A stretch of DNA of 64,000 bases from Phycisphaerales bacterium (GCA_013140575.1 JABFSN010000151.1:1-64000); one strand, 5' to 3'; counted from the stretch's first letter, positions 21,635 through 35,630 are shown. Numbers and translations are program-made. Notes: generated by a model not told the origin, from the letters alone.

Positions 21635-21903
21635 AGGTGGGCGTTGCGGCCAATACGAAGATCGTCCGAATGATCGCGACGTTGCGGGAGCTCTTGAAAA
21701 AGCAGTCCCAAAACGGGGTGACATTGAGTGTGGCCGACGACGGGTATGTCGATGAGGGAAGCTGGATTTACCTGATTGTGAAGCCCGACAAGCCGGGGAT
21801 TCGCGCATACGAGTACGTGGAACGGCTCAACGATCTCGAGGCGGAATTGCGCACGATGGTGGGCGACAATAACTTGACGGTGGTCCCGGCAGTGCCGGAT
21901 TGA
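21628..21903 (+). CDS. Small HEPN-partner protein of unrecognised family, copy 1
   Basis: 91 residues with a GTG start overlapping the HEPN gene; TTG 21631 or GTG 21637 are possible starts. Predicted order: an N-terminal helix, a strand with SWIYLIVKPDKPGIRAYEY, a charged helix (VERLNDLEAELRTM) and a last strand ending TVVPAVPD. It is clearly related to the gene at 22818-23090 (shared W.Y..V.P.....R.Y.Y..RL...E..L and VPA.P). It has no GS..G...SD.D nucleotidyltransferase motif, so it is not the usual MNT partner of HEPN. An antitoxin role is plausible but unproven. Confidence 0.65.
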   Translation: MLKVGVAANTKIVRMIATLRELLKKQSQNGVTLSVADDGYVDEGSWIYLIVKPDKPGIRAYEYVERLNDLEAELRTMVGDNNLTVVPAVPD

Positions 21904-21933
21904 TGTGTTGATTCGCGTGAGGGGATCGTGCCA

Positions 21934-22422
21934 ATGAGCGAGATTCGATACGAGACGATTGACGACGCGGGCGAGATCGACGTGGCCGAGGTGATGGCGT
22001 TTTACCGCCGGCAGGGGCATCGGGCGCCGTCGTCGCCGGGACGACTGCGCGAGATGCTGAGGGGCAGTTGCTGCGTGGTGACGGCCCGGGACGGCGAGCG
22101 GTTGGTGGGGTTCGCGCGGGGGGTGACGGACGGGGTGAACGGGCAGCTGGCGGAGTGCAAGCTGGACCAGGCGTTTCAGGGTCCAGGGGCGGTGACGCGA
22201 ACGGCGGGGCGGATCGAGCACGATACGTCGGGGATCGCGCGGGAGATGGCATCGCGGGTGATCGACGGGATGCGGGCGCGAGGCGTGGAGATGATACACG
22301 TGCTGGCGTACGGGACGGAAGTGGATTTCTGCGAGGAGATGGGATTCAAGCGCGTGGGCGGAATGGTCGCGCTGCAAATGGAAGTGGAATCGCGGGTGCG
22401 TGAGACGGCGCCGGTTGGGTAG
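21934..22422 (+). CDS. GNAT-like N-acetyltransferase
   Basis: 162 residues; ATG nine bases after GAGGGG. A strand with GERLVGFARGV, the helix after HDTSGIAREMASRVIDGM (position of the acetyl-CoA pyrophosphate loop, degenerate relative to Q/RxxGxG/A), and the terminal FCEEMGFKRVGGM strand fit the GNAT fold. Substrate unknown. It sits between the two HEPN/partner pairs inside the rpoB-rpoC gap, in the same direction, 30 bp after one pair and 16 bp before the other, so it is probably co-transcribed with them. Confidence 0.65.
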   Translation: MSEIRYETIDDAGEIDVAEVMAFYRRQGHRAPSSPGRLREMLRGSCCVVTARDGERLVGFARGVTDGVNGQLAECKLDQAFQGPGAVTRTAGRIEHDTSGIAREMASRVIDGMRARGVEMIHVLAYGTEVDFCEEMGFKRVGGMVALQMEVESRVRETAPVG

Positions 22423-22438
22423 GGGACCGACGAGACGG

Positions 22439-22831
22439 ATGGCAACGTGGCAGGATATTTCACGGGAGAACTGGGAGGCGGCGAAGCTCGCGCGCGACCG
22501 CCGTTTCTGGCGCAGTTGTCAGAGTCGTTGCTACTACGCCATCTTTTCGGCGGTGACGCACCGCTTGTGCGAGAAACGTGCCGCGTTCGGCGGCGGATTT
22601 GAGACGCCGAGGCATCAGGAACTTCGCGGGTTGCTCAAGAAATGCCTGGTCGGAGAGTTGAATCCTCGCGCGATTGGCGAAATCGTGTCGGCTGTTCATC
22701 GCGTCTACATGAGTCGAATTGACGCGGACTATCGCGTCGGTGCGTTCGTTGATGAGCGGACCGCCCGGAACGCGTTGCGTGACGGACACGGTATTTGCCG
22801 AGTTCTGGGGGTGTTCGATGACGCCGGTTAG
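22439..22831 (+). CDS. HEPN-domain protein, second cassette pair
   Basis: 130 residues from the ATG at 22439. QSRCYYAIFSAVTHRL (28-43), RHQELRGLLKKCL (58-70) and YMSRIDADY (90-98) mirror the first HEPN protein, and ERTARNALRDGHGICRVLG gives the last helix. No Rx4-6H motif is evident at the site seen in the first copy (here TPRHQEL), so a catalytic role is less likely. It overlaps its partner gene by 14 bp. Sequence similarity to the first HEPN protein is low outside the motifs, suggesting an old duplication or separate acquisition. Confidence 0.72.
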   Translation: MATWQDISRENWEAAKLARDRRFWRSCQSRCYYAIFSAVTHRLCEKRAAFGGGFETPRHQELRGLLKKCLVGELNPRAIGEIVSAVHRVYMSRIDADYRVGAFVDERTARNALRDGHGICRVLGVFDDAG

Positions 22832-23090
22832 CGATCAGAGCCGTGTTGACGAGATAGTGCGACTGGTCGAACAGTACCTAAGCCCGCACCAGCCGAAGGA
22901 CGGCAGCTTCAAGCTAACGGTTATTCGCGGCGGCATTCAAGAGGAAGACGACTGGGTTTACGTCACGGTCCGTCCGGAACCCGAGTCGGTGCGCACGTAT
23001 GACTACTATGGGCGGTTGGCTGAAGCGGAATCGGATTTGGAAGAGAAGGAATCGGTGAAAGTCCTTCTTGTACCCGCAATACCGGGCTGA
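22818..23090 (+). CDS. Small HEPN-partner protein of unrecognised family, copy 2
   Basis: 90 residues from the ATG at 22818, overlapping the HEPN stop by 14 bp. The central strand DDWVYVTVRPEPESVRTYDY, helix GRLAEAESDLEEKE and end VLLVPAIPG align throughout with the partner at 21628-21903. It is acidic, which would suit binding a basic HEPN surface (inference). It is the last gene before rpoC, 64 bp upstream of it. No known domain recognised. Confidence 0.68.
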   Translation: MTPVSDQSRVDEIVRLVEQYLSPHQPKDGSFKLTVIRGGIQEEDDWVYVTVRPEPESVRTYDYYGRLAEAESDLEEKESVKVLLVPAIPG

Positions 23091-23154
23091 GTTTATCGCG
23101 AACAGCAGACGCCGGCGTCCATCGTGACGGGGTTCGGCGTCAGGAAGGAACCCA

Positions 23155-27612
<4,458 letters not shown>

Positions 27613-27643
27613 CGAGTCGTCCGCATCTGGACGGGCGCGTGGT

Positions 27644-27673
27644 CTGGCGGACGTCCGGATCGGTCGCTATAGT
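27644..27673 (+). promoter_or_regulatory. Possible promoter of the rpsL-fusA operon
   Basis: -10 TATAGT (27668-27673) with a weak -35 (CTGGCG at 27644-27649, 18-bp spacer), about 105 bp before rpsL. Confidence 0.35.
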
Positions 27674-27777
27674 GGCCGGGCTTCGGACGATGGTCGCCGA
27701 TGGGTGCAGCCCGCCGGCGGGGTTTGCGGCGCGAGGGCGTCGCGGGGAGTGGTTTTTGCCGTTAAGGTGATGCGAAT

Positions 27778-28170
<393 letters not shown>

Positions 28171-28174
28171 CATT

Positions 28175-28765
28175 ATGGGGATTGCCCGCGCAAACTCGAT
28201 TTCGTGTCGATCGCCGGTGATTTCGCCGTCGATAGTTCGGCTGGCGGCGGTATTTGGTTTCGCGGCGTTGACGGCGCTGGCGGCGCAGGTGCGCGTGCCG
28301 TTGCCGGGGACGACGGTGCCGATGACGTTGCAGACGCTGGCGGTGCTGCTGACGGGGTTCGCGCTGCCCCCGGGGGCGGCGATGGCGTCGATGGTCGTCT
28401 ATCTGGTTTCGGGGATGGCCGGGTTGCCGGTGTTCGCGGGCGGAGTCGGGACGGTGGCGATTGGCGGAGTGACGTGGGGTTATCTGGTGGGATTCGTGCC
28501 CGCCGCCGGTTTGGTATCGCTGGTTCGGGCGCGCGGGACGTCGAGCGTTCGGTTGTCGGCGGCCGGGGCGCTGGGCACGGTTGTTGTTCTCGCGTCGGGT
28601 GTGGCGTGGCAGGTGGGTTTGTCGGGTTCATGGGAGGCGACGGTGGCCCGCGGGGTCGTGCCGTTCCTGCCGGACGCGGTCGTTAAATTGGCGTTGGCGG
28701 TCGTGTTGGCCAAGGCGTGTGCCGGCGCGGCTCGGCGAACTGCCGCGGCTGCGGTGGAGTCGTAA
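28175..28765 (+). CDS. bioY: BioY-type biotin transporter, substrate-binding membrane subunit
   Basis: 196 residues, five to six hydrophobic segments. The string RVPLPGTTVPMTLQTLAVLL and the following VVYLVSGMAGLPVFAGG match the BioY signature (VP..LQTL..LL.G, YL..G..GLPVF). BioY is the S-component of biotin ECF transporters and can work with a shared energising module; no EcfA or EcfT gene is in the window. It lies between rpsL (4 bp) and rpsG (62 bp) in the same direction, so biotin uptake would be co-expressed with ribosomal proteins. This position is unusual. Confidence 0.88.
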   Translation: MGIARANSISCRSPVISPSIVRLAAVFGFAALTALAAQVRVPLPGTTVPMTLQTLAVLLTGFALPPGAAMASMVVYLVSGMAGLPVFAGGVGTVAIGGVTWGYLVGFVPAAGLVSLVRARGTSSVRLSAAGALGTVVVLASGVAWQVGLSGSWEATVARGVVPFLPDAVVKLALAVVLAKACAGAARRTAAAAVES

Positions 28766-28827
28766 CAGGCAGAGGCAGTCCGCCGATGGCGTTTTGACCG
28801 GCGGCCAAAGATGGGGATCAGTCAGCG

Positions 28828-29304
28828 ATGGGGTTCAAGCATTTCACACGGTCGGCGGAGCAGTTAATTCCGGACGCGCGTTACGGCAGCAAGGTGGTGA
28901 GCAAGTTCATCAACTGCCTGATGTGGGACGGCAAGAAGAGCACGGCGTCGCGCGTTTTTTACGACGCGATGGAGATCGTGGCGAAGAAAGTGACCGATGC
29001 GCCGCCGCTGGAGATATTTGAGACGGCGGTCAACCGGGTGAAACCGAACATTCAGGTCCGCTCGCGACGCGTGGGCGGTTCGAACTACCAAGTGCCGATG
29101 GCGGTCAACAAAAAGCGTCAGCAGTCGCTGGCGATCCGTTGGATGATCGACGCAGTGCGAGCCCAATCGGGGAAGGCGTCGTCGCATTTTTTGGCGAAGG
29201 AAATCATGGACGCCTATCGCGGTGAAGGGACGGCGATGAACACGCGAGAAAACGTGCATCGCATGGCCGACGCCAACAAGGCGTTTTCGCATTTTGCGTG
29301 GTAG
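28828..29304 (+). CDS. rpsG: Small ribosomal subunit protein uS7
   Basis: 158 residues. The signature [25 protein letters not shown] (about 16-40) and [17 protein letters not shown] at the C-terminus are typical. It nucleates assembly of the 30S head and contacts tRNA in the E site. Separated from rpsL by bioY. Confidence 0.96.
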   Translation: MGFKHFTRSAEQLIPDARYGSKVVSKFINCLMWDGKKSTASRVFYDAMEIVAKKVTDAPPLEIFETAVNRVKPNIQVRSRRVGGSNYQVPMAVNKKRQQSLAIRWMIDAVRAQSGKASSHFLAKEIMDAYRGEGTAMNTRENVHRMADANKAFSHFAW

Positions 29305-29574
29305 CGCGTCGCCCGCCGTGGAGTTTGAACCGAACCGCCAGCGCCATCGCCGCAACCCGTCGAGCGAGCATCACGCACCCGCGCTTGGCAGCGCGGTAGC
29401 ACCGCCGTAGTGTTATCCGGGCTGATGAGTCAAGAACGGCCGAGGGCCGCGTCGTGCGATCGTGCGCCGCGGGACCGCATCTGGCGCGCCGACCGTCTGG
29501 TCGTTGATGCCGGCGAGCGTGGATTCGTCGACGGGCGTCATGGACATGGTTTTGCCGGTGGCGGGGTGTGTGCG

Positions 29575-31632
29575 ATGAGCGACGATTTATCCATTGTTCG
29601 GAACATTGGGATCGCGGCGCACATCGACGCGGGCAAGACGACGACGACGGAACGCATCCTGTACTACACCGGCCGCGTCCACCGCATGGGTGACGTGGAC
29701 GACGGCACCACGACCACTGATTTCGACGCGCAAGAGCAGGCCCGGGGCATCACGATTTATTCGGCCGCGGTCACGTGTCCGTGGAAGGGGCACACCATTC
29801 ATCTGATCGACACGCCGGGTCACGTGGATTTCACCGCGGAGGTGGAACGGTCGTTGCGGGTACTGGACGGAATGATGGCGGTGTTTGACGCGAAGGAGGG
29901 GGTGGAGGCGCAGAGCGAGACGGTGTGGCGGCAGGCGGTGAAGTACGGCGTGCCGCGGCTGTGCGTCATCAACAAGATGGACAAGGTGGGGGCGGATTTT
30001 TTTCAATCGGTGGAGTCGATTCGGGAGCGGCTGGCGGCGAACCCCGTGCCCGTGCAGATTCCGATCGGGGCGGAGGGAAATTTCGACGGACTGATCGATC
30101 TGGTGACGATGCGGGCGGTCTATTTTGTGGAGGAGGGGCAGGGCGCGCGGATCGAGGAACGCGACATTCCCGACGCGATGTCGGCGGAAGCGAAGTATCA
30201 CCGGCACATTCTGGAGGAGCGGGTGGCCGAGACGTGCGAGACGCTGATGGACAAGTACGTCCACGAACAGTTGATCGGAGTGGAGGAGCTGAATCGCGGG
30301 ATACGGAGCGCGACGATCGCGAATGCGTTGCAACCCGTGTTGTGCGCGTCGGCGCTTCGCTACAAGGGCGTTCCGCGGTTGCTGGATGCAATTTGCGACT
30401 ATTTGCCGTCGCCGCTAGATGTGCCGCCGATCCGGGCCAAGGCGGCCGGTCATCCGGAAAAAACGGTGGAGGTGAAGCCCGATCCCGATGAGCCGCTGGC
30501 GGCGTTGCTGTTCAAGATCGTGGCGGAGAAGCCGGTGGACCTGTGTTATCTGCGGTTGTACAGCGGGCGGTTGCAGAGCGGGACGCGGGTGTTGAACACG
30601 GCGACGGGAAAAAAGGAGAACATCAGCCGGTTGTTTCGGGTGTTCGCCAAGCGCCGGGAGCCGCTGGACGAGGCGGTGGCGGGGGACATCGTGGCCGTGG
30701 TGGGGTTGAAGGATGCGTTGACGGGGCACACGTTGTGCGACCCGCGCCGGCCGGTGCTGCTGGAGTCGATCCAGTTCCCGCCGACGGTGATCAGCCGGTC
30801 GATCGAGCCGAAGTCGTCGCGGGACCGGGACAAGCTGCTGGAGTCGCTGGCGGCGTTGCGGCGGCAGGACCCGACATTCGACGCGAAGATCAACGAGGAG
30901 ACGGGCGAAACGCTGATTTCGGGCATGGGGGAGTTGCACCTCGACGTGATCGTCCATCGCCTGCAAAGCGAGATGAACTTGGCGGTAAACGTCGGGCAGC
31001 CGCGGGTGTCGTTCCGGGAAACGATCACGCGGGCTGGGGAAGCCGACGGGCAATTCAATCGTCAGATCGCCGGCCGGACGCATTTCGCGAGGCTGCGATT
31101 GCGGTTGGAGCCGAAGGTGGTGGCGGGGGTCGAATCCGGGGAATTCGTGAATTCGTTGCCGGGCGACACGCCGTTGCCGCCGGAGTTCATCAAGGCGGTT
31201 GAAGAGGGCGTTCAGGAGGCGGCGTTGAGCGGCATCGTACAAGGCTGCCGGGTTATCAATTGGCGGGCGACGTTGATAGCAGCGCAGTCGCACGAGACGG
31301 ACAGTTCGGAGATGGCGTTTGGGAATGCGGGGCGAATGGCGTTCGAGGCGGCGATGCGCGCGGCCGACGCTGTCCTGTTGGAACCGATCATGCGTGTGGA
31401 GGTGGTGACGCCGGATGAGTATTTCGGGGCGGTGAACGGCGATTTGAATGGGCGAAGGGCGACGGTGACGGGAACGGATGTGCGCGGCTCATTTCGGTTG
31501 ATTCACGCGGATGCGCCGCTGCGTTCGATGTTTGGGTACACGACGGCATTGCGGAGTTTGAGCCAGGGGCGGGCGAGTGCGAGCATGGAGATGTCGCATT
31601 TTGCGGCGGCGCCGGAAGGAAGAGGGGGTTGA
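29575..31632 (+). CDS. fusA: Elongation factor G
   Basis: 685 residues from the ATG at 29575, preceding SDDLSIVRNIGIAAHIDAGKTTTTER. G1 AHIDAGKT, switch I QARGIT, G3 DTPGHVDF and G4 NKMD are intact, and domains II-V are present. Switch I upstream of RGIT reads GDVDDGTTTTDFDAQEQ rather than the E. coli-like GEVHDGAATMDWMEQEQ, which recalls the spd-type EF-G paralogues known in planctomycetes and spirochaetes; assignment to EF-G1 or EF-G2 of that group is not decided here. An in-frame upstream start at 29410 was rejected for lack of similarity. It catalyses translocation. Confidence 0.94.
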   Translation: MSDDLSIVRNIGIAAHIDAGKTTTTERILYYTGRVHRMGDVDDGTTTTDFDAQEQARGITIYSAAVTCPWKGHTIHLIDTPGHVDFTAEVERSLRVLDGMMAVFDAKEGVEAQSETVWRQAVKYGVPRLCVINKMDKVGADFFQSVESIRERLAANPVPVQIPIGAEGNFDGLIDLVTMRAVYFVEEGQGARIEERDIPDAMSAEAKYHRHILEERVAETCETLMDKYVHEQLIGVEELNRGIRSATIANALQPVLCASALRYKGVPRLLDAICDYLPSPLDVPPIRAKAAGHPEKTVEVKPDPDEPLAALLFKIVAEKPVDLCYLRLYSGRLQSGTRVLNTATGKKENISRLFRVFAKRREPLDEAVAGDIVAVVGLKDALTGHTLCDPRRPVLLESIQFPPTVISRSIEPKSSRDRDKLLESLAALRRQDPTFDAKINEETGETLISGMGELHLDVIVHRLQSEMNLAVNVGQPRVSFRETITRAGEADGQFNRQIAGRTHFARLRLRLEPKVVAGVESGEFVNSLPGDTPLPPEFIKAVEEGVQEAALSGIVQGCRVINWRATLIAAQSHETDSSEMAFGNAGRMAFEAAMRAADAVLLEPIMRVEVVTPDEYFGAVNGDLNGRRATVTGTDVRGSFRLIHADAPLRSMFGYTTALRSLSQGRASASMEMSHFAAAPEGRGG

Positions 31633-31744
31633 TCGAGTGGGATTTCGCGTGAAACCGAGCAGGCAGCGATAATTTATATTGTGCATTGAAAATGCAGCGA
31701 TCCCGAGTCAAGTGAAATGCACGTGAAAACAAGAAAAAGGTCTG

Positions 31745-31772
31745 TTGACAACGCCGGGAACGCGACTATTCT
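31745..31772 (+). promoter_or_regulatory. Strong promoter of the S10 operon
   Basis: Consensus -35 TTGACA (31745-31750), 16-bp spacer, -10 TATTCT (31767-31772), preceded by an AT-rich stretch (about 31670-31740) that could be an UP element. It lies 51 bp before rpsJ, in the 190-bp gap after fusA. Confidence 0.75.
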
Positions 31773-31822
31773 TGCCGGACTAATCGTCGGTTGACGATTC
31801 GACCCGAAAGTGACCACGACGA

Positions 31823-32134
31823 ATGTCGGCCGCACAGCGTATACGCATACGGATGGAATCGTACGATTCGACGGCGTTGGATGCGTCGGCGAAGGAGATC
31901 GTGGAGCACGCGAAGCGCACGAGTGCGAAGGTGCTGGGACCGATTCCGTTGCCGACGCGGATTGAGCGATACACGGTGCTGCGATCGCCGCACATCGACA
32001 AGAAGTCGCGGGAGCAGTTCGAGATTCGAACGCACAAGCGTGTTGTGGATATCTATGAACCGACCGCCCGAACGATCGAGTCGCTGAACCGATTGGTCGT
32101 GCCTGCCGGCGTGTTTGTGAAGATTCGAGCGTAG
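31823..32134 (+). CDS. rpsJ: Small ribosomal subunit protein uS10 (NusE)
   Basis: 103 residues. [22 protein letters not shown] near the start and [35 protein letters not shown] are canonical. It assembles the 30S head and also acts as NusE in antitermination. First gene of the S10 operon, 51 bp after a consensus promoter; tuf, often just upstream, is elsewhere. Confidence 0.97.
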   Translation: MSAAQRIRIRMESYDSTALDASAKEIVEHAKRTSAKVLGPIPLPTRIERYTVLRSPHIDKKSREQFEIRTHKRVVDIYEPTARTIESLNRLVVPAGVFVKIRA

Positions 32135-32280
32135 TTTCGACCGCAGGACGAGACCGGTCACGCCGGACGGAGAGGTTCGGCACGCGAGTCGTCAGCGGAG
32201 ATTGTCGCGTCCAAGTTTGCCGTGCGTGTGCCGTTTGGGTCCGTGGCAGGCGTGGACCGTGGACGAATCGAGCAAGTGAA

Positions 32281-32928
32281 ATGAAGCCGTCATTGCTGGG
32301 CACAAAAATGGGAATGACCCGCATCTACGACGCGGGCGGGACGGTGACGCCGGTGACGGTGGTTCGGGCCGGTCCGTGCGCGGTGTTGCAGACGCGGACG
32401 ATGGAACGCGACGGCTATCATGCGATTCAGATCGGTCTGGGAGATTTGAAGCCGCATCTGTCCACCAAGCCGTTGATCGGCCACGCGGCGCGCGCGGGAG
32501 TGGGGCCGAAGCGTCATGTTCGCGAGATACGGCTGGACGGACCGGCAGAGGTGAAGGCCGGCGACGTTTTGACCGTGGAGGTTTTTTCTGAGGGCGTGAC
32601 GTTTGTGGACGTGGTGGGGACGAGCAAGGGCCACGGGTTTTCGGGGGTGATGGCGCATTACAATTTCGCGGGGCAGTGTGCGTCGCACGGCACGGAGCGG
32701 AAGCACCGTTCGCCGGGCAGCATCGGCGGACAGGCGGACCGGTTGCGTGGCAAGTGCGTCAGAAAAGGCAAGAAGATGCCCGGTCATTGGGGCGCGGCGC
32801 GGATTACGTCGCGCAACCTGCGGTTGATGGGCGTCGATAAAGCGAACGATTTATTGCTGATCAAGGGAAGCGTCCCGGGGCCAACCGGGACGCTTGTTTT
32901 TGTCCGCAAAGCGAAGACCAGGGGTTAG
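32281..32928 (+). CDS. rplC: Large ribosomal subunit protein uL3
   Basis: 215 residues. GTKMGMTRIYDAGGTVTPVTVV at the start, the KGHGFSGVMAHYNF loop in the middle (reaching toward the peptidyl-transferase centre) and KKMPGHWGAARITSRNL near 160-176 are typical. Six bases before rplD. Confidence 0.97.
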   Translation: MKPSLLGTKMGMTRIYDAGGTVTPVTVVRAGPCAVLQTRTMERDGYHAIQIGLGDLKPHLSTKPLIGHAARAGVGPKRHVREIRLDGPAEVKAGDVLTVEVFSEGVTFVDVVGTSKGHGFSGVMAHYNFAGQCASHGTERKHRSPGSIGGQADRLRGKCVRKGKKMPGHWGAARITSRNLRLMGVDKANDLLLIKGSVPGPTGTLVFVRKAKTRG

Positions 32929-32934
32929 GCCGCG

Positions 32935-33579
32935 ATGTTGCAGATCCCGCTGTACAGCGCCGAAGGGAAGCCGACGGGGCACGTGGATATCGACCCAGCC
33001 GTTTTGGGCGGTCGGATCCGGGCGCGGTTGCTGAAGCAGGCGATCGTGATGTACCAGGCGAACCGGCGGCAGAATACGAGTGCGACGAAGAGCCGGAGCA
33101 TGGTGGAGGGATCGACGCGCAAGCTGTATCGGCAAAAAGGGACAGGCAACGCACGGGCGGGCTCGATCCGCACGAATATTCGGCGAGGCGGCGGCAATGC
33201 GTTCGCCAAGGGTCCACAGAATTACGACCAGGGGATGAACAAGAAGATGCGGCGGTTGGCGCGAAACAGCGCCATCCTGGCGAAGATCCACGACGAGGAG
33301 GTTGTGGTGGTGGAGTCGCTGGGGCTGAACGGGGCGAGCACGAAGCGGTTGGTGTCGCTGCTGCGGGCGATTGGGGCGGACCGGGGCTGCGTGGTGGCGG
33401 TGGATCAGTTCAATCGCGACGCATTGTTGTCGGCGCGCAACCTTCCGAAGACGGAGTTGGGCCCGCTGGCGGAGCTGAATGCGTATGATGTGTTGCGGCG
33501 GAGGAAGCTGGTGATGACGCGACCGGCGTTCGAGGCGCTGGCAGCCGGGGTCGGCAGTCCGGCCGGCAGCGGGCGATAG
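32935..33579 (+). CDS. rplD: Large ribosomal subunit protein uL4
   Basis: 214 residues, ATG start. The exit-tunnel loop is recognisable as [20 protein letters not shown] (about 58-77), followed by RRGGGNAFAKGP. The C-terminal half is an alpha/beta fold. In some bacteria uL4 represses the S10 operon; no leader hairpin was identified here. Confidence 0.95.
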   Translation: MLQIPLYSAEGKPTGHVDIDPAVLGGRIRARLLKQAIVMYQANRRQNTSATKSRSMVEGSTRKLYRQKGTGNARAGSIRTNIRRGGGNAFAKGPQNYDQGMNKKMRRLARNSAILAKIHDEEVVVVESLGLNGASTKRLVSLLRAIGADRGCVVAVDQFNRDALLSARNLPKTELGPLAELNAYDVLRRRKLVMTRPAFEALAAGVGSPAGSGR

Positions 33580-33598
33580 CGGCAGGCACGATTGAGCG

Positions 33599-33910
33599 AT
33601 GGATATTTACCACACGATCATTCGGCCGATGGTCACCGAGAAGGGGACGCACCAGGCGGGCGTTTCGCATGGGGCGACCAAACGGATGCCGGCGCGGGGC
33701 GGGTCGTTCACGTTTGAGGTGCATCCCGCGGCGTCCAAGCCGATGATACGGCAGGCGATCGAGAAGATTTACAGCGTGAAGGTGGTGTCGGTGCGGACGT
33801 CGAATCGGCGCGGCAAGCAACGACGGGTGCGGATGAACGTGGGGACCACGCGGGACTGGAAAAAAGCGGTGGTGGTGCTGGACGCGAATTCGCACATTGA
33901 TTTGTTTTAG
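33599..33910 (+). CDS. rplW: Large ribosomal subunit protein uL23
   Basis: 103 residues. IYHTIIRPMVTEKGT opens, FTFEVHPAASKPMIRQAIEKIYSVKVVSVRT is the core, and RVRMNVGTTRDWKKAVVVL closes. It surrounds the tunnel exit and binds SRP and trigger factor. An extra basic stretch (HGATKRMPARGG) follows the first motif. Confidence 0.95.
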   Translation: MDIYHTIIRPMVTEKGTHQAGVSHGATKRMPARGGSFTFEVHPAASKPMIRQAIEKIYSVKVVSVRTSNRRGKQRRVRMNVGTTRDWKKAVVVLDANSHIDLF

Positions 33911-33952
33911 CGATTGAGGGTGCCGCGCGTCCGGGCGCGGCGGGATGAGACG

Positions 33953-34807
33953 ATGGGATTACGATCACGCAAGCCAACATCGCCGGGCCGACGGCACGCA
34001 CTGGTCAACGATTTTTCGGAATTGACCAGCAAACGAAGCCACCCGGTGAAGTCGCTGACCCAGCGGCTGACGCGGCACGGCGGGCGCAATCATTCGGGCA
34101 AGATCACGTCGTGGCAGCGCGGCGGCGGGGCGCGGCGCCTGTATCGGATCATCGATTTCAAGCGGAACAAGGATGGCGTAATCGGGGTGGTCGCGGCGGT
34201 GGAATACGATCCCAATCGATCGTGCCATATCGCCCTGTTGGATTACGCGGACGGCGAGAAGCGATACGTGCTGGCGCCGGTGGGCATCAAGCCGGGCGAT
34301 CAGCTGGAGAGCGGCCCGGGCGTCGAGCCCAAGGTGGGTAACGCGATGCCGCTGAAGAACGTGCCCACGGGGATGGACGTTCACAATATTGAGATGAATC
34401 CCGGTCAGGGCGGCAAACTGGTTCGGACGGCGGGCGGATCGGCGCGGTTGTTGGCTCGGGAAGGCGAATGGGCGACGCTGGTGTTGCCGTCGGGCGAAAT
34501 GCGGCAGGTGCGCGTGGAATGCCGGGCGACAATCGGACAACTGGGAAACAGCGATCACCAAAACCGCAACCTGGGCAAGGCGGGCACGAGCCGGCACATG
34601 GGACGCCGGCCGCACGTGCGCGGCGTGGCGATGAACCCGGTGGCGCATCCGCTGGGCGGCGGCGAAGGCCGAAGCGGCGGCGGTCGTCATCCGTGCAGCC
34701 CGTGGGGCCAGTTGGCCAAGGGCGGTCGGACGCGTAATCCACGCCGGGTCTCGCGATCACGAATTTTGCGGCGTCGCAAGAGCAGGCGCTACGGTCAGTT
34801 GAAGTAA
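33953..34807 (+). CDS. rplB: Large ribosomal subunit protein uL2
   Basis: 284 residues from the ATG before [35 protein letters not shown] (about 43-64) and the C-terminal [31 protein letters not shown] are diagnostic; the latter holds the conserved His of the peptidyl-transferase region. Confidence 0.97.
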   Translation: MGLRSRKPTSPGRRHALVNDFSELTSKRSHPVKSLTQRLTRHGGRNHSGKITSWQRGGGARRLYRIIDFKRNKDGVIGVVAAVEYDPNRSCHIALLDYADGEKRYVLAPVGIKPGDQLESGPGVEPKVGNAMPLKNVPTGMDVHNIEMNPGQGGKLVRTAGGSARLLAREGEWATLVLPSGEMRQVRVECRATIGQLGNSDHQNRNLGKAGTSRHMGRRPHVRGVAMNPVAHPLGGGEGRSGGGRHPCSPWGQLAKGGRTRNPRRVSRSRILRRRKSRRYGQLK

Positions 34808-34906
34808 TCCCATCGCGGCGCGGCGATGGGGCGTGGCGGTCGTCGGTCCTACGGGCTCGGCGGGGGTCACGGGGTGGTGTCAGCGAGTAGACGGCAGGTG
34901 ATGTGC

Positions 34907-35173
34907 ATGACACGTTCGGCGAAGAAGGGTCCGTACGTCGACGCCAAGGTATTCCGAAAGGTGATGGCCGCCAAGGAACGGGGCATGAACGCGCCGATCC
35001 GCACGTGGGCGCGGCGATGCACGATCGTCCCGGAATTTGTGGGGGCGAAGTTCGAGGTGCACAACGGGAAGAATTTCATTCCGTTTTTCGTGACCGAAGA
35101 CATGGTGGGTCACAAGCTGGGTGAGTTTTCGCCGTCACGGACGTTTAGAGGACATTCGTCGAGCAAGAAGTAG
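34907..35173 (+). CDS. rpsS: Small ribosomal subunit protein uS19
   Basis: 88 residues from the ATG at 34907, eight bases after an AGG element; ATG 34901 is also in frame. [18 protein letters not shown] and the C-terminal [20 protein letters not shown] are canonical. Confidence 0.95.
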   Translation: MTRSAKKGPYVDAKVFRKVMAAKERGMNAPIRTWARRCTIVPEFVGAKFEVHNGKNFIPFFVTEDMVGHKLGEFSPSRTFRGHSSSKK

Positions 35174-35205
35174 GGTCAAGGGGCGGGCGACGACGGGCGA
35201 ATCCG

Positions 35206-35568
35206 ATGGCAGAAACCGTAGATAGAAAAGAATCGCCGAGCGTGTGGGTCGCGAAACATTGTTTTGCGAGAATCGCGCCGCGCAAGGCCCGGCTGGTGAT
35301 GGCGCTGATCCGGGGGCGGCGGTGCAGCGACGCGTTGACGCTGCTGCAGTTCAGCCCGCAGCGGGCGGCCGTGTTCATCGGAAAGACGTTGAAATCGGCA
35401 ATGGCCAACGCGAACGAGGCCGAAGCGGAAATGGGGCGCTTGTTCGTGTCGGAAGCGCGGGTCGATGGGGGTCCGATCATGAAACGATGGCGTCCCAAGG
35501 ACCGGGGTCGGGCGCATCCCATTCAGAAGAAGATGAGCCATTTGATCGTGAAAGTGTCGGAGCGGTAA
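35206..35568 (+). CDS. rplV: Large ribosomal subunit protein uL22
   Basis: 120 residues. ARIAPRKARLVMALIRGRRCSDAL (about 21-44) and the tunnel-loop region ending RPKDRGRAHPIQKKMSHL are typical. It lines the nascent-chain tunnel opposite uL4. Confidence 0.95.
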   Translation: MAETVDRKESPSVWVAKHCFARIAPRKARLVMALIRGRRCSDALTLLQFSPQRAAVFIGKTLKSAMANANEAEAEMGRLFVSEARVDGGPIMKRWRPKDRGRAHPIQKKMSHLIVKVSER

Positions 35569-35630
35569 GAGCCGCAAACGGGCGCGGGGAATTTTGGGCA
35601 GGACCGACGACGATAGGACGGTTTGAGCAC

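Noticed and set aside
21628-21903. Partner protein as MNT-type nucleotidyltransferase antitoxin
   Set aside because: The GS..G...SD.D motif and second Asp are absent from both copies.
29410-29574. Upstream start for EF-G adding 55 residues
   Set aside because: The extension has no similarity to EF-G, while SDDLSIVRNIGI at 29575 is the normal start.
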